Shown here: positions 42,022 to 50,829 of the stretch, piece by piece
Position numbering within the stretch: position 1 is the first letter of the stretch
How the letters are laid out: each line of letters starts with the position of its first letter
Assembly (NCBI GenBank): GCA_030652755.1
Contig: JAUSPV010000097.1
Location: 1 to 64,000 of the forward strand
Length of the DNA: 64,000 nucleotides
Origin: Caulobacter sp.
GTDB lineage: Bacteria; Pseudomonadota; Alphaproteobacteria; Caulobacterales; Caulobacteraceae
Direction of reading: 5' to 3'
Position numbers and translations under genes: made by a program
The notes under the pieces: model-generated
Told to the model about the DNA's origin: nothing
Seen by the model: only the letters and a program-made list of their open reading frames with translations
The model's database searches: none

Positions 42022-43490
42022 CGCTTCTTCCCGTAGCGCAGCGTCACGCCGCCCAGCTCGTCCTTGCCGGCGATGGCGCTGGTAACCGGAGCAACGCGCA
42101 GGTCGAGATCGGTCGACAGATAGCTATGGCCGCCATGTTCACGGACGGCTTCGACATGGATCGTGTACCGGCCCTGGGCCACCGGCCGTCCGGCCTGGTC
42201 CATGCCATCCCACACAAGGCTGTAGCGCCCCGGGGCGCGGGTCGGACGCGCGACACTTTCCACACCGGGCGTCTTGCGGCCGTAGCGTCGCCAGAAGACG
42301 TAGTTGTCCGGGATCCATTTGGGATTGTCCCCCAGCATGGTGATCACCCGCACCAGCTGCTTGTTCTCGTCGGTGATCCAGACGGCGACGTAGGGCGAGC
42401 GATAGTTGCCGACGGCGATCTTTGGAATCTCGTAGCCGATGGCCACCTCGAACCCCTTGGGCCAGGCCGGGCCGTCGGCGACGCGGATCAGCCGGGCCCG
42501 GGGCTCCTCCGGCGCATCGACCAGAGACCGCCATCCCGCCGACGCCAGTCGGCGGCCGTCGGCGGTCTGGATCAGCGCCTCGACACCCGCTGTGGCGTCG
42601 GCCAGTGCGATCGCGCGTCGGGGCGCCATCACAGCGAAGGCTGTGGAGAGGGCGTCCGCTTCCGCCGCCGTCCGCGCCGTGACACAGGCGGCCAACACCC
42701 CCTCGGCGGGACGACCGGTGACGGGATCCAGCAGATGGCCGGCGGGCGTCCCGTCCACGACATGGTCGCGGGCGCCCCGTCCGCTGAAGGCCACGGCGCC
42801 GTCCGACAGTGTCAGGACCGCCAGGGGCGCGGCATTGTCGGCGACATCGCAACCGTCAGCGACGCCGATTCGCCACCCCGCACCGCCGGGCGAGGCGCCC
42901 CAGCACCGCAAGTCTCCGCCCAGATCGACCATGACCCCGGCCACGTCCGGAGACGCCGCGCGGGCCGCGGTGACGGCCCGGTCGATGACGTGGCCCTTGG
43001 CGACCCCGTCGAGGTCCACAATCATTCCCACCGGCCGCCGCACCGTGCGCCTGGCGGGGTCCAGAGTCAGAGCGGCGGGCAGCTGTCGCGCGTCATCCGG
43101 CGTCCCGGCTCGCCACGCCAGCGTGACCGCGCCCAGCCGGGCGTCGAACGCCCCGTCGGTCCCTGCCCGCCAGGCTTCTGCGCTGCTCAGCAGCGAGAAC
43201 AGTTCAGGGGACGCCACATGCACGTCGCGGGCGTTCAGAGCCGACAGCTCGCTGTCGGCGCGCCAGCCGCTGAAGATGCGGTCCAGTCGGTCAATCTCGG
43301 CCCGAATGGCGTTCGCGGCCAGGGTCGCCGCCACCTCGGTCCGGGCGACGACCGTCACGTCCAGCGAGGTTCCCAACACGTGGTCGTCGTGGAGCCGCCA
43401 GACGGGCGTCACCTCCGAAGTCGCCGGCGGAACCGCCGCGACAGGCGCAAGGCCGGCCAGACCCATGAGCAGGGTCGGTGAGATCGACAT
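42018..43490 (-). CDS. ApbE FMN-transferase fused to a DUF2271 domain, exported
   Basis: The protein of 490 residues has a signal peptide (MSISPTLLMGLAGLAPVAAV). An ApbE-type FAD:protein FMN transferase domain spans about 35-320: RIFSGWRADSELSALNA, GVAKGHVIDRA, MVDLGGDLRCWG, and ADALSTAFAVM with the metal Asp. A C-terminal DUF2271 domain spans about 335-490: YRSPYVAVWITDENKQLVRVITMLG, SLVWDGMDQAGRPV. DUF2271 proteins are usually encoded separately beside PepSY-TM and ApbE genes, so the fusion in one uninterrupted frame is notable. ATG 43490, with GGAG 7 nt upstream, is preferred over the track start. It is probably periplasmic and attaches FMN to an electron-transfer partner. Confidence 0.87.
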   Translation of the reverse strand: MSISPTLLMGLAGLAPVAAVPPATSEVTPVWRLHDDHVLGTSLDVTVVARTEVAATLAANAIRAEIDRLDRIFSGWRADSELSALNARDVHVASPELFSLLSSAEAWRAGTDGAFDARLGAVTLAWRAGTPDDARQLPAALTLDPARRTVRRPVGMIVDLDGVAKGHVIDRAVTAARAASPDVAGVMVDLGGDLRCWGASPGGAGWRIGVADGCDVADNAAPLAVLTLSDGAVAFSGRGARDHVVDGTPAGHLLDPVTGRPAEGVLAACVTARTAAEADALSTAFAVMAPRRAIALADATAGVEALIQTADGRRLASAGWRSLVDAPEEPRARLIRVADGPAWPKGFEVAIGYEIPKIAVGNYRSPYVAVWITDENKQLVRVITMLGDNPKWIPDNYVFWRRYGRKTPGVESVARPTRAPGRYSLVWDGMDQAGRPVAQGRYTIHVEAVREHGGHSYLSTDLDLRVAPVTSAIAGKDELGGVTLRYGKKR

Positions 43491-43577
43491 CGGGTCACTC
43501 CAGAATGGCGTCGCAGCGGATGGGGAAGCCCGGAGCGGCGCCGGCGGACCATAGAAACTCATTCCATCGATTGCAAC

Positions 43578-43592
43578 TGCGAGCCATTCGCA
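43578..43592. promoter_or_regulatory. candidate Fur box between divergent ApbE-DUF2271 and DUF4198 genes
   Basis: TGCGA-GCCAT-TCGCA has the same 5-5-5 dyad form as the site at 34433, including identical arms. It lies in the 158-nt divergent region, 87 nt from ATG 43490 and 56 nt from TTG 43649, and could control both directions. A further TGCGA half-site occurs near 43623. Confidence 0.6.
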
Positions 43593-43648
43593 CTAATCAA
43601 CGACGCGCCGGGCCACGCCATTTGCGAGCCCTGAAGGGAGACGAGCCG

Positions 43649-44539
43649 TTGATCACCAGGGACCTGATCGTGAAAAGCGCCATCGCCGCGCTGCTGACCG
43701 CCGCCGCCGTGGGGTTCGCGGCCGGGCCGGCCCTGGCGCATACGCCCTATATCGTGCCGGTCACCTTCGCGCCGGACCGCGACTGGGTCGGCGTCCAGGG
43801 CGGCATGTCCGAGGAAGCCGCCTTCGTTCCGGATTTCGCGATTCGCGGGGCGGGCGACTGGGTCGTGACGGGCCCCGACGGCGTCCAGACCAGAGCCGCG
43901 CCCACCACGCTCAAATCCGCCAACATGCTCGACGCCGCCCTGCCGACCGAAGGCACCTACAGAATCAGCACCGGTGAGCGTCCGGGCCGCGCGGGCAAGG
44001 CGGCGAAGGTCGGCGGCGTCTGGCGCGCCGTGCGCCCCGCCCCCGCCGCCGGCGCGCCCGCCGGCCCGGCCCGCCCGATGGAGGACGACGCTGGGGGCGG
44101 CGCCGGTCCGATCAACGCCGTCGACGTGCCGGCCGGCGCCGAGATCATGGACACCCAGAGCTATCTGATCGCCGAAACCTACGTCAGTCGCGGCGCGCCC
44201 ACGCCCGGCGCGCTCAAGCCCGTCGGAAGAGGGCTCGAGCTGGAGCCGATCACCCATCCCAACGAGATCTATCTCGACGACGGGTTCACCTTCCGGGTCA
44301 CGGTCGACGGCAAGCCGGCGTCCGGCCTGCGCGTCACCGCCTATCGCGGCGGAGAAACCTACGACGGCGAACGCACCGCCATCGAGGCGACTACCGATGC
44401 CGACGGCAAGGCGTCGCTCGGCTTCGCGAAAGCCGGCGCCTACTTGCTCGAAACCCACTACCCCGACGCGCCACCAGCCAGCGCCGCGCCGGCCTCAAAG
44501 ACCTGGGTCTATACGCTCAGCTTCGAGGTCACGCCCTAG
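43649..44539 (+). CDS. DUF4198 domain-containing exported protein
   Basis: The protein of about 296 residues has a signal peptide (KSAIAALLTAAAVGFAAGPALA) followed by the mature HTPYIVPVTFAPD start typical of DUF4198 proteins, and ends with an immunoglobulin-like module (FTFRVTVDGKPASGLRVTAYRGG, TDADGKASLGFAKAGAYLLE). An Ala/Pro/Gly-rich linker near residue 135 (RPAPAAGAPAGPARP) separates the two parts. DUF4198 proteins occur beside TonB receptors and metal uptake genes; their role is unclear. The start is TTG 43649 after GGGAG, with GTG 43670 as alternative; the track start at 43478 is too early. The gene is divergent from ApbE-DUF2271 across a candidate Fur box. Confidence 0.8.
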   Translation: MITRDLIVKSAIAALLTAAAVGFAAGPALAHTPYIVPVTFAPDRDWVGVQGGMSEEAAFVPDFAIRGAGDWVVTGPDGVQTRAAPTTLKSANMLDAALPTEGTYRISTGERPGRAGKAAKVGGVWRAVRPAPAAGAPAGPARPMEDDAGGGAGPINAVDVPAGAEIMDTQSYLIAETYVSRGAPTPGALKPVGRGLELEPITHPNEIYLDDGFTFRVTVDGKPASGLRVTAYRGGETYDGERTAIEATTDADGKASLGFAKAGAYLLETHYPDAPPASAAPASKTWVYTLSFEVTP

Positions 44540-44650
44540 CGGCAAGATTCCTCACCCGTCTGACCCAGCGTCAGCGTGGGCCCGTCCGGATAAACCGGGT
44601 AGGGATCAACACCGCGCCCGCGCAGACGGGCCGGAGGAGGCCGCACCCGA

Positions 44651-45730
44651 ATGTCCGCCAAGCCTGATATCCGCATGCCCGGCGACGTTGACGCCGCCTG
44701 GCTGACCGCCGTGTTGCAGGCCGGCGGCGTCGACGCTGTCGTCAGCAGCTTCACCGCCCGCGGCGTGGGCACCGGCCAGATCGGCGACAGCGTACGGTTC
44801 ACGCTCGAGTACGAGCGCGGCGGCGGGACGGCGCCGGCCTCGCTGGTCGGCAAATTCCCCGCCGCGGGCGACGAAAGCCGCGCCACCGGCGTCGCGCTCG
44901 GCAACTACATTCGCGAGGTGCGTTTCTACCAGCAGCTGGCGCCGAAGGCCCTGATCCACACCCCGCGCTGCTACTTCACCGACGTCGATGAGGCGACCAG
45001 CGCCTTCGTGCTGATGATGGAAGACCTCGCGCCGGCCGAACAGGGCGACCAGCTGGCCGGCGTCACCCTGGACCAGGCGCGGCTGGTGGTCGTCGAGGCG
45101 GCCAAGCTGCACGCATCGCACTGGGGCGATGAGAGCCTGGACGCCCTGCCCTGGGTTTCGGGATCCAGCGCCGCGCCGCCGAGCGTGGCCAACGACGAGA
45201 TGGTCGGCCAGCTCTGGGCCGGATTCAAGGATCGCTACGGTCCGCAGATGCGCCCCGAATGGGCGGCGGTCGGGGACCGGATCGCGTCGCGGTTCACCGA
45301 GCTCGGCACGCGGCACGACGGGCCGCGCTGCCTCACGCACAACGACTTCCGCCCCGACAACATGATGTTCGGCAATGCCGCGGGCGGCTATCCTGTGACG
45401 GTGCTGGACTGGCAGTCGTTCGCCTATGGCGCCGGGCCGACGGACCTGGCCTACTTTCTGGCCGGCGCCCTGCCGGGCGATGAGCGCCGCGCCGCAGAGC
45501 CGGAACTGCTGGCGCTGTATCACCGCACCCTGACCGCGCACGGCGTCACCGACTACAGCGAGGCCGACCTGGCCCGGCACTATGGTCAGGGGGCCTATCT
45601 GCTGTTCATGACCGCCTTCTTCGCCGCCATGATCGTCACCCGCACCGAACGCGGCGACGCCATGTTCCTGCGAATGCTGGGCGGCGCAGCCGAACACATG
45701 CTCGATCACGACCCGCTGGTCCGGTCCTGA
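44651..45730 (+). CDS. phosphotransferase family protein (ecdysteroid-kinase/APH-like)
   Basis: The 359-residue protein has a protein-kinase-like fold of the APH/EcKinase group. It shows the N-lobe segment VRFTLEYERGG...LVGKFPA with the ATP-binding Lys, the FVLMMEDLAP hinge, the catalytic CLTHNDFRPDNMMFG (Asp about 232) and VLDWQSFAYG with the DFG-like metal Asp. These enzymes phosphorylate hydroxyl groups of small molecules such as sterols or antibiotics. The ATG follows GGAGGAGG. It precedes a P450 and CoA ligase region, so it may phosphorylate a hydroxylated terpenoid or sterol. The substrate is inferred only from context. Confidence 0.8.
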   Translation: MSAKPDIRMPGDVDAAWLTAVLQAGGVDAVVSSFTARGVGTGQIGDSVRFTLEYERGGGTAPASLVGKFPAAGDESRATGVALGNYIREVRFYQQLAPKALIHTPRCYFTDVDEATSAFVLMMEDLAPAEQGDQLAGVTLDQARLVVVEAAKLHASHWGDESLDALPWVSGSSAAPPSVANDEMVGQLWAGFKDRYGPQMRPEWAAVGDRIASRFTELGTRHDGPRCLTHNDFRPDNMMFGNAAGGYPVTVLDWQSFAYGAGPTDLAYFLAGALPGDERRAAEPELLALYHRTLTAHGVTDYSEADLARHYGQGAYLLFMTAFFAAMIVTRTERGDAMFLRMLGGAAEHMLDHDPLVRS

Positions 45731-45779
45731 CGCCCCTGCCCCCGGCCTGATCAGGGCCAAGGCTGACGCGCCCCTTGTG

Positions 45780-45793
45780 GAACAGCGTTCGAA
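45780..45793. promoter_or_regulatory. shared motif GAACAGCGTTCGAA upstream of the P450 (copy 1)
   Basis: This 14-mer differs by one base from GAACGGCGTTCGAA at 47908 in front of the CoA ligase. It contains GAAC-N3-GTTC followed by the palindrome TTCGAA. It ends 39 nt before the P450 ATG. The TetR gene lying between the two targets is the likely binder. Confidence 0.5.
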
Positions 45794-45832
45794 GCGCCTT
45801 GCTGCTGGCAATATAAGCTTCGGGAGCAGACA

Positions 45833-47098
45833 ATGAGCGACGGATCAGTGGATCTGAGCGGTATTCGGGACGCCATCTATGCGGCCCCGCTGGAGAGCCT
45901 CGACCCGGCCCAGCCGGCGCTGTTCCAGGCCGACACCGTCTGGCCGATCTTCGAACGGCTCCGCCACGAGGACCCCGTCCACTTCACCGAGGGCGGCGAG
46001 TTCGGACCCTACTGGTCGATCACCAAGTACAACGACATCATGGCGGTCGACACCAACCATCAGGTGTTCTCGTCGGACTTCCTGCTGGGCGGCATCACGA
46101 TCGGAGGCGGCAACGCCAACTTCGAGCCCCTGCCGATGTTCATCGCCATGGATCCGCCCCGGCACGATGTCCAGCGCAAGGCGGTCAGTCCGGCCGTCTC
46201 GCCCGGCAACCTGCAGATTCTCGCGCCGCTGATCCGCGAGCGGGCCGGCGCCATCCTCGACAGCCTGCCGATCGGCGTGGAGTTCGACTGGGTCGACCTG
46301 GTCTCCAAGGAACTGACGGCCATGACGCTGGCCACGTTGTTCGACGCTCCGCAGGAGGACCGCCGCAAGCTGCCCTACTGGTCCGACGTCGTCACCGCCG
46401 TGCCGATGCCCGGTGGTCTCGTCGAGACGTTCGAGCAGAAGCTGGAAATCTTCGCCGAATACCAAGCCTACTTCAACGAGCTGTGGAACCGGAAGGTCAA
46501 CGCCCCGCCGGCTGGCGATCTGATCTCGATGCTGGCGCACCATCCGGACACCCGGAACATGGCCCCACGCGAGTACTTCGGGAACGTGGTGCTGCTGACC
46601 GTCGGCGGCAACGACACCACCCGCAACACCATCTCGGGCTCTGTGTTCGAGCTGAACCGCAACCCCGACCAATACGCCAAGCTGCGGGCCAACCCCGACC
46701 TGATCTCTTCGATGGTTTCGGAGACCATCCGCTACCAGACGCCGCTGGCCCACATGCGCCGCACGGCCGTGGAGGACATCGAGTTCCAGGGCAAGCAGAT
46801 CCGCAAGGGCGACAAGGTCGTCATGTGGTACGCCTCGGGCAACCGCGACGAGACGGTCATCGAGAACCCGAACGCCTACATCATCGACCGGGAGCGGCCC
46901 CGGCAGCACATCTCGTTCGGCTTCGGCATCCACCGCTGCGTGGGCAATCGCCTGGCGGAGCTGCAGTTGCAGATCATCTGGGAAGAGATCCTCAAGCGCT
47001 TCCCGGAGATCATCGTCACCGGCGAGCCCAAGCGCAGCTACTCGGTGTTCGTGCGGGGCTTCGAGACGCTGCCGGTGATGATCCCCCGCCGACTCTAG
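45833..47098 (+). CDS. cytochrome P450, CYP153-like
   Basis: The 421-residue P450 has the I-helix VGGNDTTRNTISGS (about 255), the ExxR motif ETIR, the PERF-type region and the heme-thiolate loop FGFGIHRCVGNRLAELQLQIIWEEIL (Cys about 366). VGGNDTTRN, FGFGIHRCVGNR and the N-terminal EFGPYWSITKYNDIMAV are characteristic of CYP153 enzymes, which hydroxylate the terminal carbon of alkanes, fatty acids and terpenoids. The usual ferredoxin and ferredoxin reductase genes are not adjacent, so redox partners must come from elsewhere. A motif shared with the nearby CoA ligase promoter and a TetR gene just downstream suggest joint control. Confidence 0.9.
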   Translation: MSDGSVDLSGIRDAIYAAPLESLDPAQPALFQADTVWPIFERLRHEDPVHFTEGGEFGPYWSITKYNDIMAVDTNHQVFSSDFLLGGITIGGGNANFEPLPMFIAMDPPRHDVQRKAVSPAVSPGNLQILAPLIRERAGAILDSLPIGVEFDWVDLVSKELTAMTLATLFDAPQEDRRKLPYWSDVVTAVPMPGGLVETFEQKLEIFAEYQAYFNELWNRKVNAPPAGDLISMLAHHPDTRNMAPREYFGNVVLLTVGGNDTTRNTISGSVFELNRNPDQYAKLRANPDLISSMVSETIRYQTPLAHMRRTAVEDIEFQGKQIRKGDKVVMWYASGNRDETVIENPNAYIIDRERPRQHISFGFGIHRCVGNRLAELQLQIIWEEILKRFPEIIVTGEPKRSYSVFVRGFETLPVMIPRRL

Positions 47099-47109
47099 GC
47101 GACCGCGCC

Positions 47110-47697
47110 CTACTCGGGGTGATCGATGAGGTAAGCCCCGCCGGCAAAGAGCTTCTGCAGCAGTTCCGGCGGCGGTTGGCCGCCCGGGTGCGACGCGATG
47201 ATCGCCGCCATCCCCCGACCGAGCGCCCACAGGGCGTAGGCGGCGTTCTCCTGGTGCCGGGGCGGGATGCGCTCGTCGGCCTCGACGGCTGTCTTGTAGG
47301 CCAGGAACATGCGGTGCTCGGCCTCGCGCAAGGTGTCATGGCGGGCCAGCAGCCGCTCGCTGCACATCAGCGAGAACAGCGACGGGCGTGACTGCGCGAA
47401 GGCGAAGAAGGCCCGGGCGCCGGCGCGCATCGGCGAGACGGACGGGTGGATCGCCTGGCTGCCCTCGATGTCTCGGCGCAGGTCCTCATAGCCCATCAGC
47501 GCCAGGCTGAGCAGCAGCGCCTCCTTGCCCGCGAAGTAGTGGTAGATCGAGGCCAGACCGATGCCCGCCGCCTCGGCGATGGCCCGAAGGTTGAGCTCGT
47601 CCGCGCCCTGTTCGGCCAGAATGGTCGCCGCGGCGGTCAGGGCCCTGGCCTTCACACCGGGGACATCGTGGGCGGTTTGCCGGAGCGTTCGCGTCAT
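47110..47697 (-). CDS. TetR/AcrR family transcriptional regulator
   Basis: The 195-residue regulator has the HTH at about 14-60 (ALTAAATILAEQGADELNLRAIAEAAGIGLASIYHYFAGKEAL) and a WHG/TetR_C-like effector domain. It is convergent with the P450 gene (11-nt gap) and divergent from the CoA ligase gene. Near-identical 14-mers in front of both the P450 and the ligase make it the probable regulator of CYP153-dependent oxidation. Its ligand may be the alcohol, acid or CoA ester formed. Confidence 0.88.
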   Translation of the reverse strand: MTRTLRQTAHDVPGVKARALTAAATILAEQGADELNLRAIAEAAGIGLASIYHYFAGKEALLLSLALMGYEDLRRDIEGSQAIHPSVSPMRAGARAFFAFAQSRPSLFSLMCSERLLARHDTLREAEHRMFLAYKTAVEADERIPPRHQENAAYALWALGRGMAAIIASHPGGQPPPELLQKLFAGGAYLIDHPE

Positions 47698-47907
47698 CCG
47701 GCGACAATTGCGTCACGCGGGCGGGAGTCAAGCGGCATGGGCCGCGGCGCCCGCTTGATCCCGAGGTCTGCTCTTGCACCCATTGTTCTAGAGCTCCGGC
47801 CGCGCGGGCAGAATCGCGCGACCGTCGTGGATACTGGCAACGATTCCGAGAGCGCTCGCGCAGAAAGCTGTGCATACCCGGCCTTCTAAAGCGTGCTGAC
47901 AGTTGCC

Positions 47908-47921
47908 GAACGGCGTTCGAA
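47908..47921. promoter_or_regulatory. shared motif GAACGGCGTTCGAA upstream of CoA ligase (copy 2)
   Basis: GAACGGCGTTC is itself an 11-bp palindrome and runs into GAACGTTC, another palindrome, so the site is strongly dyadic. It differs from the P450-side copy at 45780 by one base. It sits in the 277-nt region between the divergent TetR and CoA ligase genes, which holds no other supportable feature. Confidence 0.55.
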
Positions 47922-47974
47922 CGTTCCAGACTTGAGACGCGCCGGGAGTCGTCGGTCTACGTGGAGGAATTCTG

Positions 47975-49561
47975 ATGGAGCCCGCCGGGTCCGGACATGA
48001 TCTTGGCCCTCGTCTGGACGAGGCGGCGCTGTGCGGCATGACGCTGGCGGTGTGGGCGGACGTACAGCCTGAGAACACCGCCATCTTCGATCCGGACGGC
48101 GCAACGCACAGCTTCGCCAAGGTCAACGCCAACGCCAACCGGCTGGTTCGGCTGCTGCGTTCCAGGGGTCTGGGCGTCGGGGACTCGGTGGCGCTGGTCT
48201 GCACCAATCGCGCCGAGTTCGTCGAGGTTCTGGCCGCGACACTCCGCTGCGGGATGCGGCTGACGCCGGTGAACTGGCACCTGTCGGCGGACGAGATCGC
48301 CTACATCATCCAGGACTGCGAGGCCAAGGCGCTGATCTCCGACGCCCGGGTGACGACCGTCCCGGAGGCGGTCGCGCGCCTGCCGGTCATCACCACCAGG
48401 CTGGCCGTCGGCGGCGCAATCGAGGGCTTCGAATCCTACGACGACGCCATCGCAGCCTTCGACGGGTCCGACATCGCCGACCCGTCGCTCGGCAACAGCA
48501 TGATGTACACCTCCGGCACCACGGGCAGGCCCAAGGGCGTGTTCCGGCCCAACCCGGCGGTGACGCCCTACGTCACCTACCAGATGCGCGGCTACGATCC
48601 CCGGGCCTCGGTCCAGATGTGCGCGGGACCCGGCTACCACGCAGCCCCGCTGGTCTTCGACATCCGGGCCGCCATGGGCGGCGGCGCGGCGCTGGCCTTC
48701 ATCGACCGCTGGGACTCCGAGCATGTGCTGCGGACCATCTCGGAGCGGCGCGTGACGCACTTCCACATGGTGCCGATCATGTTCCAGCGGCTGCTGGCGC
48801 TGCCGGACGACGTCAAGGCGCGCTACCCGGTCGACCACGTCCAGTTCATCATCCACGGGGCCGCGCCCTGCCCGCCCGAGATCAAGCGGGCGATGATCGA
48901 CTGGTTCGGCCCGGTGCTGACCGAGTATTACGCCGGCTCCGAGGGCGGGGCCGGGTTCCTGATCGACTCCCATGAGTGGCTTGCCAAGCCCGGCAGCGTC
49001 GGCAAGCGCCCGGCCCTGCTGCAGGTCAGGATCCTCGATGAAGCCGGGCGCGACCTGCCCAACGGCCAGTCCGGCGCCATCTACCAGCAGCTGCCGCCGG
49101 GCGGCGCCTTCACCTACTTCAAGGACGAGGCGAAGACCCGGGCCTCGCGGGTCGACGACTTCTTCACCATGGGCGACGTCGGCTACTTCGACGAGGACGA
49201 CTACCTGTTCCTGACCGGCCGCAACGCCGAGACCATCATTTCCGGCGGGGTGAACATCTACCCGCAGGAGATCGACAACGAACTGGTCAAGCATCCCGCC
49301 GTGGCGGACTCCGCCACGGTTGGCGTGCCGCACGACGAATGGGGCGAGCAGGTGAAGGCCGTCATCCTGCTCAAGCCCGGCCATGATCCAAGCGAGGCGC
49401 TGGCCGACGAGATCCTGGCCTTCGCACGCGGCAACCTGGCCAGCTTCAAGGCGCCGCGCAGCCTCGATTTCGCCGCCGAGCTTCCGAGGTCCGAAGCCGG
49501 CAAGATCCAGCGCAACAAGGTGCGCGCGCCCTATTGGGAAGGACGCGCGCGCCAGATCTGA
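47975..49561 (+). CDS. acyl-CoA synthetase (AMP-dependent, FadD-like)
   Basis: The 528-residue ANL enzyme has MYTSGTTGRPKGVF (about 175), the EYYAGSEGG motif (about 310), YFKDEAKTR, DVGYFDEDDYLFLTGR and the hinge NAETIISGGVNIYPQEIDNEL, with the catalytic Lys region RSEAGKIQRNKV. The AGSEGG variant is common in synthetases of terpenoid/sterol and fatty-acid side-chain degradation. The ATG has GGAGGAATTCTG upstream. It begins an operon with two acyl-CoA dehydrogenases and an MFS transporter, and should activate the acid produced after P450 and aldehyde oxidation. Confidence 0.88.
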   Translation: MEPAGSGHDLGPRLDEAALCGMTLAVWADVQPENTAIFDPDGATHSFAKVNANANRLVRLLRSRGLGVGDSVALVCTNRAEFVEVLAATLRCGMRLTPVNWHLSADEIAYIIQDCEAKALISDARVTTVPEAVARLPVITTRLAVGGAIEGFESYDDAIAAFDGSDIADPSLGNSMMYTSGTTGRPKGVFRPNPAVTPYVTYQMRGYDPRASVQMCAGPGYHAAPLVFDIRAAMGGGAALAFIDRWDSEHVLRTISERRVTHFHMVPIMFQRLLALPDDVKARYPVDHVQFIIHGAAPCPPEIKRAMIDWFGPVLTEYYAGSEGGAGFLIDSHEWLAKPGSVGKRPALLQVRILDEAGRDLPNGQSGAIYQQLPPGGAFTYFKDEAKTRASRVDDFFTMGDVGYFDEDDYLFLTGRNAETIISGGVNIYPQEIDNELVKHPAVADSATVGVPHDEWGEQVKAVILLKPGHDPSEALADEILAFARGNLASFKAPRSLDFAAELPRSEAGKIQRNKVRAPYWEGRARQI

Positions 49562-49617
49562 CCGGGCCGGCGACGGCCTTTCCACACAGAACAAGACGAA
49601 CGTCCAGGAGCAGAGAC

Positions 49618-50817
49618 ATGGCCGATTTTGGCAGTACGGACGCGGAAGCCTTCCGCGCGGAGGCGCGGGACTGGCTCGCCGCCAACTTCCCGACATCCCT
49701 CGTCGGGGTGGAGGTGGCGATGATCAACGCCACCGGACCGGTCGAGGGCGACGCCCTGTTGTGGAAGCAGCGGGTGGGCGAAAAGGGCTGGGGCACGCCG
49801 ACCTGGCCCAAGGAATACGGCGGCGGCGGGCTGACCCCGGCGCAGGCGCGCATCCTGCAGCAGGAAATGAACCGCATCGGCGCCCGCAATCCGATCGGCG
49901 GCATGGGCATCATGATGTTCGGCCCGACCCTGCTGGAGTACGGCAGCGAGGCGCAGAAGCAGCGGCACATCCCGCCGATCTGCCGGGGCGAGATCCGCTG
50001 GTGCCAGGGCTATTCCGAGCCGGGCGCCGGCTCCGACCTCGCCGCGCTGCAGACCCGGGCCGAGGACATGGGCGACCACTTCCTGGTCAACGGCCAGAAG
50101 GTCTGGACCTCCGGCGCCCAGTACGCCGACTGGTGCTTCTGTCTGGTGCGCACCGATTTCACCACCAAGCACGAGGGCATCTCCTTCGTGCTGTTCGACA
50201 TGAAGACGCCAGGCGTCGAGGTGCGGCCGATCCAGCTGATCAGCGGCAATTCGCCCTTCTGCGAGACCTTCCTGACCGACGTGAAGGTGCCCAAGGAAAA
50301 TCTGGTCGGCCCGCTGAACGGCGGCTGGACCATCGGCAAGCGGCTGCTCCAGCATGAGCGCAACAGCCTGTCGGGCGGCGGCGGTTCGGCCGGACGGTTC
50401 GCATCTGGAACCTCGCTGGACAAGCTGGCGAAGACCTATGTCGGCGTCGACGAGACCGGCCGCATCGCCGATCCGGACCTGCGCTCGCGGATCATTCGTC
50501 ACCAGATGGAGGCCAAGGCCTTCATGCTGACCCTGATGCGCGCCCAGGCCGAGGCCAAGGGCGGGGGAGGGCCGTCGAACGCCACCTCGATCATGAAGAA
50601 CGTCGGCTCCAAGGTCGGCCAGGATCGCGCCGAACTCGCTGTCGAGATCATGGGCGCCCAGGGCCTGGGCTGGGAGGGCGAAGGCTTCACCGACAAGGAG
50701 CTGGAGCAGACCCGCAACTGGCTGGGCGGCAAGGCCACCACGATCTACGGCGGCTCCGCCGAGATCCAGAACAACATCATCGCCAAGCGTATCCTTGGCC
50801 TTCTTGATCACCAGTAG
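49618..50817 (+). CDS. acyl-CoA dehydrogenase family protein (larger subunit of a likely pair)
   Basis: The protein of 399 residues has the acyl-CoA dehydrogenase layout: an N-terminal helical domain, the WCQGYSEPGAGSDLAAL flavin/substrate segment (about 130), a beta domain with VNGQKVWTSGAQ, and a C-terminal helical domain ending TTIYGGSAEIQNNIIAKRILGL. This resembles the catalytic-type subunits of alpha2-beta2 dehydrogenases of sterol and terpenoid side-chain breakdown. ATG 49618, after GGAGCAGAGAC, is the start; the track ORF begins within the ligase gene. It is followed 12 nt later by a second, smaller paralogue. Confidence 0.88.
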   Translation: MADFGSTDAEAFRAEARDWLAANFPTSLVGVEVAMINATGPVEGDALLWKQRVGEKGWGTPTWPKEYGGGGLTPAQARILQQEMNRIGARNPIGGMGIMMFGPTLLEYGSEAQKQRHIPPICRGEIRWCQGYSEPGAGSDLAALQTRAEDMGDHFLVNGQKVWTSGAQYADWCFCLVRTDFTTKHEGISFVLFDMKTPGVEVRPIQLISGNSPFCETFLTDVKVPKENLVGPLNGGWTIGKRLLQHERNSLSGGGGSAGRFASGTSLDKLAKTYVGVDETGRIADPDLRSRIIRHQMEAKAFMLTLMRAQAEAKGGGGPSNATSIMKNVGSKVGQDRAELAVEIMGAQGLGWEGEGFTDKELEQTRNWLGGKATTIYGGSAEIQNNIIAKRILGLLDHQ

Positions 50818-50829
50818 GGAGCGCGCGAC

